Positions 27,448-35,229 of a DNA stretch of 64,000 bases are shown piece after piece. The position numbers and the translations under genes were made by a program. The notes beneath the pieces were generated by a model. That model was not told the DNA's origin. It saw only the letters and a list, made by a program, of their open reading frames with translations, and made no database searches. Source of the stretch: Gloeomargarita sp. SRBZ-1_bins_9 (lineage in GTDB: Bacteria; Cyanobacteriota; Cyanobacteriia; Gloeomargaritales; Gloeomargaritaceae); the NCBI GenBank assembly GCA_039794565.1, contig JAUQVX010000001.1, positions 248,001 through 312,000 on the forward strand, in the 5' to 3' direction. Position 1 is the first letter of the stretch, and each line of letters begins with the position of its first letter.

Positions 27448-29052
27448 TTACGGTATACGACGGCGCAGTACTAGGGCATTATGGATGCGGCCCCCGGGTA
27501 CTAACACCTGGCCCCCCAGTACCAGTCCACTGGAGTTGCCCCCGTCTAGGTTCAGGGCCGATACTGCCCCCAGCTCCTGCAGGATACGAGTCCATTCTGC
27601 CAAGGTAGGTCCCTGCTGCTCCCGCTCGTTGCCGCTGACGGTCACCCATAGCCACCGGCCCTGGCGCTGGACGGCCAAACCGCTGCGGGGCGCCCGTTGC
27701 CGGATGAAAAAGGGTTGGAATTGCTCCTGTTCCGGGTTGAGCACCACCTGCCCTTGCTGGAGCAGCAACGGCCCCGCGCCTAGGACATGGGGATAGTCCT
27801 GCAAAAAGGGGGGCGTGACCTGTTGGCGCAGTTGCACCGTCGCCCCGGGGGGAAATTGCCCGGCCAGCCCGTCCCATCCCCGCCCCACCAGTAGGTAGCC
27901 GTTGAGGGGAATAGGAATCAACCCACCGCTGATGACGCCCATCACCCGGTCCTGTTCGATGCGAATCACCGTTTCGTTGGGGGTCAAGGGGGTGTAATAG
28001 GCGCCCCAGTGAGCCGTGTACCGCGCCAGTCCCCGCTGCACAAACCCCGAGTTCAAAGATTGCAGAGTCACGGGCGGCCCCTGGTTGACGCGGAGCTGTT
28101 CCTGGAGTTGCGCCCGGCCAAACACCATCTGTCCCCGGTCATTCCAGGCGGCTACCCCCCGTTGCAGGATGGGACTGCTAAACCACTGCCCTTCGACGCG
28201 CAGCGCTCCCAGGGGTAATTGGGTCTGGCGGTTAAAAAATCCCCCGTTGATGGCCGCCACTCCTCGGGCTTGCTGGGCTAGGGCGGGTAAAGAGGAAAGC
28301 CCCTGTTGCCCCTGGGTACTATCCCACCTTGGCCGCATGGTGTACCGCCGGGGGTCAATCTCTAGCCAGGTCACCGGAAACCCCTGCACCTGCCCCTGGC
28401 GCCACCATAAACCCTCGGCCCAGTGAATCTCTAGGGGTTCTGGGGTGCGGGGTTCGATGACCAAGCGGGGGGGGTTGGGCAAAGTGGTCACCTGCATGGG
28501 CCGGTCGAAGGTCAACACCGTTGCCTGGGCACTGAATCGCCCATCGGGAAAGTGTTGCCGCAGTTCGCTACGCCCCGGCGCTAGAATCCGTACCACCGTG
28601 CGTTGACCGCCGGTTTGTACCTGAAAGGGCGCCGGTTTATCCATCTCCACCACCAGCCGCCGGGCACTCTGGCGTATCTCCCGAATCTGGGGGACCGGGG
28701 CGGTAATGCTCAGCCGATTCCCCTCCACCTGGGTCTGCCAGCCCACAGCCGCCCACAGGTCCGTCACGTCCAAGTAACGCCACAGGTATTGGGGATGCCA
28801 GGATACCGCCAAAGACTGCACTGGACTGAACCAGACGACCGGTTGCTCCTCAGGACGCCGGTTAGACCGCAGCCGCACCCCTAGCCGCTGGGTCAAATCC
28901 TGGTCACTGACGGCCAAACGGAGACGCCCTTGCCCATCCCGCCAGCATCGCCAAGCTCCTACCCAAGTTTCCCCGTTCCACTGAATCTGCTGGATGCCGG
29001 AATCATGCTGGGGAGCCGGTAACGGTACTTGCGCCCAGAAAGCAAACCCCAT
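27448..29052 (-). CDS. phosphodiester glycosidase (NAGPA) domain protein
   Basis: 534 residues. The C-terminal half (about residues 255-530) has the pattern of the phosphodiester glycosidase/NAGPA family: RGVAAINGGFFNRQTQLPLG, PHVLGAGPLLLQQGQ, and LNLDGGNSSGLVLGGQVL near the end. The N-terminal half contains two beta-rich repeats (WHPQYLWRYLDVTDLWAAVG; VVEMDKPAPFQVQTGGQ) like AMIN or copper-amine-oxidase-N-type cell-wall modules. The start MGFAFWAQVPLPAPQ has only a short hydrophobic stretch, so a signal peptide is not certain. The ATG at 29052 was chosen; a stop lies a few codons upstream. A cell-envelope role is likely. Confidence 0.78.
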   Translation of the reverse strand: MGFAFWAQVPLPAPQHDSGIQQIQWNGETWVGAWRCWRDGQGRLRLAVSDQDLTQRLGVRLRSNRRPEEQPVVWFSPVQSLAVSWHPQYLWRYLDVTDLWAAVGWQTQVEGNRLSITAPVPQIREIRQSARRLVVEMDKPAPFQVQTGGQRTVVRILAPGRSELRQHFPDGRFSAQATVLTFDRPMQVTTLPNPPRLVIEPRTPEPLEIHWAEGLWWRQGQVQGFPVTWLEIDPRRYTMRPRWDSTQGQQGLSSLPALAQQARGVAAINGGFFNRQTQLPLGALRVEGQWFSSPILQRGVAAWNDRGQMVFGRAQLQEQLRVNQGPPVTLQSLNSGFVQRGLARYTAHWGAYYTPLTPNETVIRIEQDRVMGVISGGLIPIPLNGYLLVGRGWDGLAGQFPPGATVQLRQQVTPPFLQDYPHVLGAGPLLLQQGQVVLNPEQEQFQPFFIRQRAPRSGLAVQRQGRWLWVTVSGNEREQQGPTLAEWTRILQELGAVSALNLDGGNSSGLVLGGQVLVPGGRIHNALVLRRRIP

Positions 29053-29399
29053 ACCCAAACCCCTATCAACTGTATGTCAATAATGATGGGAAAACAGGAC
29101 TGAAAGTTGCTCGTCCCCCAGAACCGAGGATGGGAACTTTGCGCGGACAACCCTTAATCAAAACCCCAGTAACTTTACTGACATGCACCCAAACCGGCCT
29201 ATTTTGAGCAAACACCCGATCTTAACGAAAACCCCTTTCCGTGTGATGACGGTCACCAGCAAACCTTAATACCAGAGGGTTGGGAACAGACGCACCCCAG
29301 GTGAACCGTCGCCCCAGATCCCCACCGATTTCTCCCTAGCCCAGCATACGGCTCCAAGCCGAAGGTTTTGACCACGCGGAAAGGCGGGGGATTAACCAA
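29053..29399. other. gene-free spacer upstream of the NAGPA-domain gene
   Basis: 347 bases with no coding frame that I can support. The segment 29085-29280 is richer in A/T than the flanking genes and must hold the promoter for the minus-strand NAGPA gene, but no clear -35/-10 pair stands out. No tRNA or hairpin terminator was seen. Confidence 0.4.
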
Positions 29400-29824
29400 G
29401 GGCGCTACGGTTTTTCAGCCAGGCGGTGCAGTGTCAACCCCATTACGGCGCGGCCTATTACCGGTAGAGCTTGCTGCGTCTGCCAACCCATGACTACCAG
29501 GGGAGGCGCTGCGGTGGGAACCCCAGGGGGCATTGATTTGCGACCACCGGCGTTCGGGCCGTGACCGAGAAGCAAGCTCTACGGATCAACCCCAATTTCG
29601 CCTACATCCACGGCACGGCTTTGAACCCCAGCCGGCAGGACGCGGTGGGCAATGCTTATGACTGGCAGAGGGCGATGACCAACTATAACCAGGCGTTGCG
29701 TCTAGACCCTAACTTTGCTCTGGCCTACTGTCAACGGGGAGCTGTGGGAGACATCCGCCGGGCCTTGCTGCTGGATCTGACCCTGGAAATTCCGGCGTTT
29801 ATGTTGCCCCAGGGGGAAAGTTAA
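29400..29824 (+). pseudogene. remnant of a TPR protein gene
   Basis: Two TPR-like fragments lie in the same direction but are broken by stops. The first, at 29402-29463, reads ALRFFSQAVQCQPHYGAAYYR and then a TAG. The second, at 29561-29824 (from a GTG), reads QALRINPNFAYIHGTALNPS ... RAMTNYNQALRLDPNFALAYCQRGAVGDIRRALLL. The N-P/D-P-NFA-AY pattern is the classical TPR helix pair. Between them no frame is continuous. The 87-residue second frame could be expressed as a short protein, but decay of a longer TPR gene explains both pieces better. Confidence 0.55.
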
Positions 29825-29912
29825 AATGAAGCTGAACTTTTCAGGAAATGGTAGCCCTACGTAACCGATGAGTTGCCTACGACTGGGCTAGGTTAAAAAT
29901 GGTGATTTTTGC

Positions 29913-29918
29913 TATGCT
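29913..29918 (+). promoter_or_regulatory. extended -10 promoter for the GNAT-to-polA run
   Basis: TGCTATGCT is an extended -10 (TGn plus TATGCT) 28 bases before the ATG of the acetyltransferase gene. No clear -35 is seen. It is the only good promoter candidate upstream of the six closely spaced plus-strand genes that follow. Confidence 0.45.
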
Positions 29919-29945
29919 CAGTCAAGTTGACACTGTTTTTTGACC

Positions 29946-30407
29946 ATGACCATCACCATTAGCACCGACCTGGCCCGGGTGGATGTGCAGCAATTGCAAC
30001 ACCTGTTGAACATAGGGGCGTTTTGGGCGGTAAATCGGACGGTGGAGGAGTTACAGACGGCCTTGGCCCACAGCGATCCGGTGGTGACGGTGTGGGATGG
30101 GGAGAAACTGATTGGCTTTGCCCGGGCGACGTCGGACCGAGTGTACCGGGCGGTATTGTGGGACGTGGTGATTCACCCGGAGTACCGGGGTCGAGGCCTG
30201 GGGCGACGCTTGGTGGAGACGGTGTTGGCCCATCCCAGCATCCGGTCGGTGGAGCGGGTGTATCTCATGACCAGCAGCCAGCAGGGGTTCTACGAACGCC
30301 TGGGGTTTGAGGAAAACCGGACCACCACCATGGTGCGCTATCACCGGCAGCCGGCAGTGACCTGGCCAACTCTAGAACCCCTGGTGGAACTGGTGCCCGC
30401 CCCATGA
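29946..30407 (+). CDS. GNAT-family N-acetyltransferase
   Basis: 153 residues. The acetyl-CoA loop is PEYRGRGLGRRLVETVL (residues ~77-93) and the C-terminal GNAT block is MTSSQQGFYERLGFEENRTT. The substrate is not evident. An ATG at 29946 was taken in preference to a TTG at 29940. The stop overlaps the next gene's start by ATGA. It is the first gene of a tightly packed run that leads into the cyanophycin genes, so a small metabolite or amino acid could be acetylated, but this is a guess. Confidence 0.85.
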   Translation: MTITISTDLARVDVQQLQHLLNIGAFWAVNRTVEELQTALAHSDPVVTVWDGEKLIGFARATSDRVYRAVLWDVVIHPEYRGRGLGRRLVETVLAHPSIRSVERVYLMTSSQQGFYERLGFEENRTTTMVRYHRQPAVTWPTLEPLVELVPAP

Positions 30408-31048
30408 GACCCCAGCGCGCCGTTTATATCCATGGCTTTGGGTCAAGTCCCCGCTCCGGCAAGGCCCAGTATCTGCAAAAACAACTGGCCCGGGTGGGTA
30501 TGCCCATGGCCATCCCCGATTTGAACCAGGGAGATTTTACCCATCTGACCTTGACGCGGCAAATCCAGCGGGTGGCGGAAACCCTAACCCCGGAACCGAC
30601 GGTGTTGATTGGCTCCAGTTTTGGGGGGTTGACGGCGGTTTTTGTGGCGGAACGGTATCCCCAGGTGAGTCATTTGGTGTTGCTGGCGCCGGCTTTGCGG
30701 ATGCGGGAGTACTGGTTGCAGCGCCTGACGCCTGCCCAATGGGAACAATGGCGCACCCAGGGGACAATCCCGGTCTATCACTACGGCGAAGGGAAGGAGT
30801 TGCTCTTGCACTACGGGTTTTGGACGGATTTGCAGACCTATGACGAGAGCCGGTTGCAGCGCCCTGTGCCCACCCTTATTGTGCATGGTCGTCAGGACGA
30901 CGTGGTGCCGCTAGCGGTGAGCGAAGATTACGCCCATACCCGCCCCTGGGTGACCCTGATCTCGGTGGACGACGACCACACCTTGCACCGCAGCCTGGAT
31001 TGGATCTGGGGGCAGTTGGTGGCCTTTCTAGGGGTAGCGCCGGCGTGA
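30404..31048 (+). CDS. alpha/beta-fold hydrolase, YqiA-like
   Basis: 214 residues. The fold starts VYIHGFGSSPRSGKAQYLQ. The nucleophile elbow is IGSSFGGLTAVF (Ser), the acid lies in LIVHGRQDDVVPL (Asp), and the catalytic His is in VDDDHTLHRSL. The N-terminal 'HGFxSSPxSxKAxxL' is typical of the YqiA/YcfP-like esterase group, whose natural substrates are mostly unknown. It starts by ATGA overlap with the GNAT gene and ends by GTGA overlap with the VanX-like gene, which implies translational coupling. Confidence 0.85.
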   Translation: MRPQRAVYIHGFGSSPRSGKAQYLQKQLARVGMPMAIPDLNQGDFTHLTLTRQIQRVAETLTPEPTVLIGSSFGGLTAVFVAERYPQVSHLVLLAPALRMREYWLQRLTPAQWEQWRTQGTIPVYHYGEGKELLLHYGFWTDLQTYDESRLQRPVPTLIVHGRQDDVVPLAVSEDYAHTRPWVTLISVDDDHTLHRSLDWIWGQLVAFLGVAPA

Positions 31049-31740
31049 CTTACCGCGACCTGCCGATTCACGAGTGCGGGGAACCCCTGGTGCCTGTGCC
31101 GGCGGACCGGTTGGCCCTGGTGCAGCCCCATCCCTACCTGGCCTTGGGGGCACCCTACGGGGAAACTTCACCCTTCTGGTTGCGGCGGGGGGTGATGGCG
31201 CGGTTACTCCAGGCCCAAGAGGTCCTGCAAACTCTGCGACCGGGCTGGCGTTTGTGCCTTTATGACGGCTACCGGCCCAACCGGGTGCAGGCGTTTATGG
31301 TGGACTATACCTACCGGCAATTGGCCCGCCAGTATCCTGACCAACCGGCCGAGGCGCTGTGGGCACAGGTGTACCAGGTGTGGGCCGTCCCCAGCGATGA
31401 CCCCCAGCGACCACCCCCCCACAGTACCGGTGCGGCTGTGGATGTCACCCTGCTGGATGCCCAGGGACAGCCAGTGGATATGGGTTCCCCTATCGATGAA
31501 CCGTCGCCCCGTTCCCACCCCCATTACTACCCGCCCCACAGCCTCTACGGGCAACACCGGCAGTTGCTTTTCCAGGTCATGACCCAGGCGGGATTGGTGC
31601 GCCATCCCCGGGAGTGGTGGCACTTTTCCTGGGGTGACCAGTTGTGGGCTTGGGTCAGCGGCGCCGGTATGGCCCATTACGGGCGGGTTGAAGGGCAAAT
31701 TGCATCCTGGAACACCGTTTGTGGGAACGGCTATGATTAA
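31045..31740 (+). CDS. VanX/DdpX-like D-Ala-D-Ala dipeptidase (M15D family)
   Basis: 231 residues from a GTG that overlaps the hydrolase stop. The zinc-binding and catalytic motifs of peptidase family M15D are present: LCLYDGYRPNRVQ (Arg), HSTGAAVDVTLLD (HxxGxAxD) and PREWWHFSWGD (ExxH). The fold core and size match VanX-type dipeptidases, which cleave D-Ala-D-Ala in peptidoglycan turnover or vancomycin resistance. No signal peptide is seen, so it should act in the cytoplasm, like VanX. No van ligase genes are nearby; instead cyanophycinase follows 32 bases later. Confidence 0.85.
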   Translation: MTYRDLPIHECGEPLVPVPADRLALVQPHPYLALGAPYGETSPFWLRRGVMARLLQAQEVLQTLRPGWRLCLYDGYRPNRVQAFMVDYTYRQLARQYPDQPAEALWAQVYQVWAVPSDDPQRPPPHSTGAAVDVTLLDAQGQPVDMGSPIDEPSPRSHPHYYPPHSLYGQHRQLLFQVMTQAGLVRHPREWWHFSWGDQLWAWVSGAGMAHYGRVEGQIASWNTVCGNGYD

Positions 31741-31772
31741 CTGAAGATTAAGAGACGAGCAAGCGACAAAAC

Positions 31773-32594
31773 ATGGAGCAAGCCCCAACGTTGGTGATTG
31801 GCGGTGCCGAGGATAAGGTGCATCAATTGGAAATTCTCCAGACGTTCTGGCGGCGGGCAGGGGGTTATCAGGCGCGGTTAGGGATTATTCCCTCGGCGTC
31901 GGGGGAACCGGCGGTCATCGGCAGTTTGTACCAACGGTTGTTTGAAAATATGGGCTGTCGCTGGGTGCAGGTGCTGGATGTGCGGGAACGGGAGCAGACC
32001 GAAGACCCCCGCTGGCACGAGCGGTTGCAGGATTTTACGGGAATTTTCCTCACTGGGGGTGACCAGTTGCGCCTGGCGACGTTGTTAGCGGATTCGGCCC
32101 TCCTGGCGGCCTTGCATTATTATCGGGAACGGGGGCAGTTGACTTTGGCCGGCACCAGTGCAGGGGCAGCGGCAATGGGCTATCACATGATTGCTGGCGG
32201 CGGCAGTGGGGAATCGCCCCACCCGGCTCTAGTGCACATGGCTGATGGCTTGGGGTTTTTGCCGGATGTGATCGTGGACCAGCATTTCCATAACCGCAAT
32301 CGGGTGGCTCGGTTGTTCAGTGCGGTGGTGATGCACCCGGATTGTTTGGGGGTGGGGGTAGATGAGGATACCTGTGCCCTGTTTGAGCGGTCGGGGGAGT
32401 TGCAGGTGCTAGGGCGCGGTACGGTGATGATTCTGGATGCGGGGGAGGCGGCCTCCTTTTGTGAGTGCCATCCCCATAGTCGCACGCCGGTGAGCATTCA
32501 CAATTTGCGGGTGCATCTGTTGCGGCGGGGGGACCGGTTTGACTACCGGCGGCGGCGCGTGCTCCCCCCGGTTTACCAGCACTGTCCGGTTTGA
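31773..32594 (+). CDS. cphB: cyanophycinase
   Basis: 273 residues. CphB is a serine peptidase (family S51) that breaks the storage polymer cyanophycin into beta-Asp-Arg dipeptides. The nucleophile Ser129 is in LAGTSAGAAAMGYHMI. GGAEDKVHQLEILQTFWRRAG, FLTGGDQLRLATLLADS and VDQHFHNRNRVARLFSAV are family blocks. It lies 10 bases before cphA, the usual cphB-cphA arrangement. Confidence 0.95.
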   Translation: MEQAPTLVIGGAEDKVHQLEILQTFWRRAGGYQARLGIIPSASGEPAVIGSLYQRLFENMGCRWVQVLDVREREQTEDPRWHERLQDFTGIFLTGGDQLRLATLLADSALLAALHYYRERGQLTLAGTSAGAAAMGYHMIAGGGSGESPHPALVHMADGLGFLPDVIVDQHFHNRNRVARLFSAVVMHPDCLGVGVDEDTCALFERSGELQVLGRGTVMILDAGEAASFCECHPHSRTPVSIHNLRVHLLRRGDRFDYRRRRVLPPVYQHCPV

Positions 32595-32604
32595 GGACGC
32601 GACC

Positions 32605-35229
32605 GTGGAGATCCTGCGCATCCTGACCCTCAACGGCCCGAATTACTGGAGCGTTGACCGTACTAAGTTAATCGTGCTGCGGTTGGACCTGGGCCGGTGG
32701 GCGATGGTGCGCACGACGGATATTCCCGGCTTTTATGAACGGTTGACCCGCCTGCTGCCGGGCCTGGCGGAGCACTACTGCGTGGCCCAGCGGTGGGGGG
32801 GCTTTTTGCAGGAGGTGCAGCAGGGGACGTCCCTGGCCCATGTGGTGGAACATACGGCCCTGGAGTTGCAGTACATTGCCGGGATGGGGGTGAGTTTTAG
32901 CCGCAGTCGCTGGACGAGCACGCCGGGGGTGGTGCAGGTGGTGTTTGAGTACGAACAGCCGGAGGCGGGACGGCTGGCCGGGCGGGCGGCGGTGCGGATT
33001 GTCCATACTTTGGCTCAGGAGCAGGACTATCCCCTGGAGGAGTTGATCGAGGATGTGGGAGAACTGCGGCACATCCGGGCGGAGGCGGCCCTGGGTCCTA
33101 GCACGGAGGCGATTGTGCGGGAGTGCGAGGCGCGGGGGATCCCCTGGCGGGAACGGGCGCGGGGGATTATTCAGTTGGGCTATGGCTGCTACCAGCGGCG
33201 GATTCAGGCAACCCAGACGGATAGCACCAGCATCCTGGGGGTGGAACTGGCCGGCGATAAGGAGAGCACCAAGCAGATGCTCCAGGAGGCGGGTATTCCT
33301 GTGCCCCGGGGAACGGTAATCCGACGGGAACGGGAACTGGCGGCGGCCATCCGGGAGGTGGGGGGCTATCCGGTGGTGCTCAAGCCGTTGGATGGCAATC
33401 ACGGGCGGGGAATTACCTTGGATATCCGCACCTATGAGGAGGCCCTGGCGGCCTATGACCTGGCCATGGCGGAATCCCGGGCGGGACGGGTGATTGTGGA
33501 GCGGTTTCACCAAGGACATGACCACCGCATTTTGGTGATCAATGGCCAGGTGGTGGCGGTGGCCCAACGGGTGCCGGCCCACGTAGTCGGGGATGGGATG
33601 CATACGATTCAGGAGCTGGTGGACCAGGTCAATCGGGACCCCCGCCGGGGAGAAGGCCATGACAATGTGCTGACGCGGATCAGTTGGGACGAGACGACGG
33701 AGCAAATTCTGGCCCGGCAGGGGTACCACGCTCAGACGGTGCTGCCCAAGGGGGCCATAGCCTATCTGAGGCGCACGGCCAATCTCAGCACAGGGGGGAC
33801 GGCGGTGGACCGCACGGATGATATTCACCCAGAGAATGCCTGGCTGGCGGTGCGGACGGCGGCGGCGGTGGGCTTGGATATTGCCGGGATTGATGTGGTG
33901 ACGACAGATATTACCCAACCCCTGCGGCAAACGGACGGGGTGGTGGTGGAGGTGAACGCAGCGCCGGGGTTTCGCATGCATTATCGTCCCAGCGAGGGCC
34001 TGGCCCGCAATGTGGCGGCACCGGTGGTGGAGGCCCTGTTTCCCCCGGGTCGGCCTTGTCGCATCCCCATCATCGCCATCACAGGCACCAACGGCAAGAC
34101 GACGACCACGCGCCTGACGGCCCACCTGTTGCGGCAGACGGGAAAGGTCGTGGGATTTACCACCACCGATGGGACCTATGTGGGGGATTACCTGGTGGAG
34201 CCGGGGGACAATACGGGACCCCAGAGCGCCCGGTTGATCCTCAACGACCCTCTGGTGGAGGTGGCGGTGCTGGAGTGCGCCCGGGGGGGAATTTTGCGCT
34301 CAGGGCTGGCCTTCCGGGAGTGTGATGTGGGGGTGGTGTTGAATGTGGCAGCGGACCACCTGGGCAGTTACGACATTGACACCCTGGAGGAGATGGCCAA
34401 GGTAAAAAGTGTGGTGGCGGAGGTGGTGGCGCCGGGTGGGGTGGCGGTGCTCAACGCCGAGGATGAGCGGGTGGCAGCCATGGCGGCGCGGGTCAAGGGG
34501 CGGGTGGCCTATTTTGCCTTGCGGGCGGACCATCCCCTGATCCAGGCGCACCGGCGGCGGGGGGGCTTGGCGGCGGTCTATGATCAGGGGGAGTTGTGGC
34601 TGTACCAGGGGGAATGGACGCTGCGCATCCTGCGGGCAGCGGAGGTGCCCTTGACCCTAGGGGGGCGGGTGCCGTTTATGATTGCCAATGTGCTGGCGGC
34701 GGTCTTGGCGGCCTACAGCCAGGGGGTGACCTTGGCCCAGATTCGCCAGGGGTTGCGGACCTTTAGCGCGTCCACCACCCAAACGCCGGGGCGGATGAAT
34801 CTGTTGCCGGTGGGGTCCTTCCATGCCCTGGTGGATTACGCCCACAATCCCCACAGTTACGCGGCGGTGGCGGATTTTGTGCGGGCTTGGCAGGAGGGGT
34901 TACGCATTGGGGTGATTGGGGGTCCGGGGGACCGGCGGGACGAGGACTTGCGCCAGTTGGGGGAAATTGCCGGGCGGGTGTTCGATTGGGTGATTATTAA
35001 GGAGGACGACGATTTGCGGGGCCGGGCGCCGGGGGAGGTGGCCGAGCTAATCCGCCAGGGGCTGGTGCAAGCGGGTACGGCCTGCCGTTGGGAAATCATC
35101 CGGGACGAGACGACGGCGATTCGCACGGCCTTAGGTAAGGCCACGCCGGGGAGTCTGGTGGTGGTGTTCCCGGAGAAGGTGCAGCGGGCGCTAGAATTAA
35201 TCCAACGGCACGGGATGCCCACCCCTTGA
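32605..35229 (+). CDS. cphA: cyanophycin synthetase
   Basis: 874 residues, the normal CphA length. CphA adds Asp and then Arg alternately to make cyanophycin, a nitrogen store. The N-terminal domain (LRILTLNGPNYWSVDRTKLI) is followed by the ATP-grasp domain (about residues 210-480: YPVVLKPLDGNHGRGITLDI, EVNAAPGFRMHYRPSEG) and the Mur-ligase-like domain with P-loop GTNGKTTTTRL near residue 494. A GTG at 32605 was chosen; it has a GAGGA element and matches the family start, and no ATG lies nearby. The TGA overlaps the polA ATG by one base. Confidence 0.95.
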   Translation: MEILRILTLNGPNYWSVDRTKLIVLRLDLGRWAMVRTTDIPGFYERLTRLLPGLAEHYCVAQRWGGFLQEVQQGTSLAHVVEHTALELQYIAGMGVSFSRSRWTSTPGVVQVVFEYEQPEAGRLAGRAAVRIVHTLAQEQDYPLEELIEDVGELRHIRAEAALGPSTEAIVRECEARGIPWRERARGIIQLGYGCYQRRIQATQTDSTSILGVELAGDKESTKQMLQEAGIPVPRGTVIRRERELAAAIREVGGYPVVLKPLDGNHGRGITLDIRTYEEALAAYDLAMAESRAGRVIVERFHQGHDHRILVINGQVVAVAQRVPAHVVGDGMHTIQELVDQVNRDPRRGEGHDNVLTRISWDETTEQILARQGYHAQTVLPKGAIAYLRRTANLSTGGTAVDRTDDIHPENAWLAVRTAAAVGLDIAGIDVVTTDITQPLRQTDGVVVEVNAAPGFRMHYRPSEGLARNVAAPVVEALFPPGRPCRIPIIAITGTNGKTTTTRLTAHLLRQTGKVVGFTTTDGTYVGDYLVEPGDNTGPQSARLILNDPLVEVAVLECARGGILRSGLAFRECDVGVVLNVAADHLGSYDIDTLEEMAKVKSVVAEVVAPGGVAVLNAEDERVAAMAARVKGRVAYFALRADHPLIQAHRRRGGLAAVYDQGELWLYQGEWTLRILRAAEVPLTLGGRVPFMIANVLAAVLAAYSQGVTLAQIRQGLRTFSASTTQTPGRMNLLPVGSFHALVDYAHNPHSYAAVADFVRAWQEGLRIGVIGGPGDRRDEDLRQLGEIAGRVFDWVIIKEDDDLRGRAPGEVAELIRQGLVQAGTACRWEIIRDETTAIRTALGKATPGSLVVVFPEKVQRALELIQRHGMPTP

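Noticed and set aside
29561-29824. Call as an intact 87-residue TPR protein
   Set aside because: A related fragment just upstream ends in a stop codon, and the start would be an unsupported GTG, so a decayed longer gene is the simpler view.
32668-34125. Long open frame (about 485 codons) on the minus strand
   Set aside because: It lies fully antisense to cphA. Its translation is rich in His, Arg, Pro and Gln, as expected for the complement of a GC-rich gene, and matches no family.
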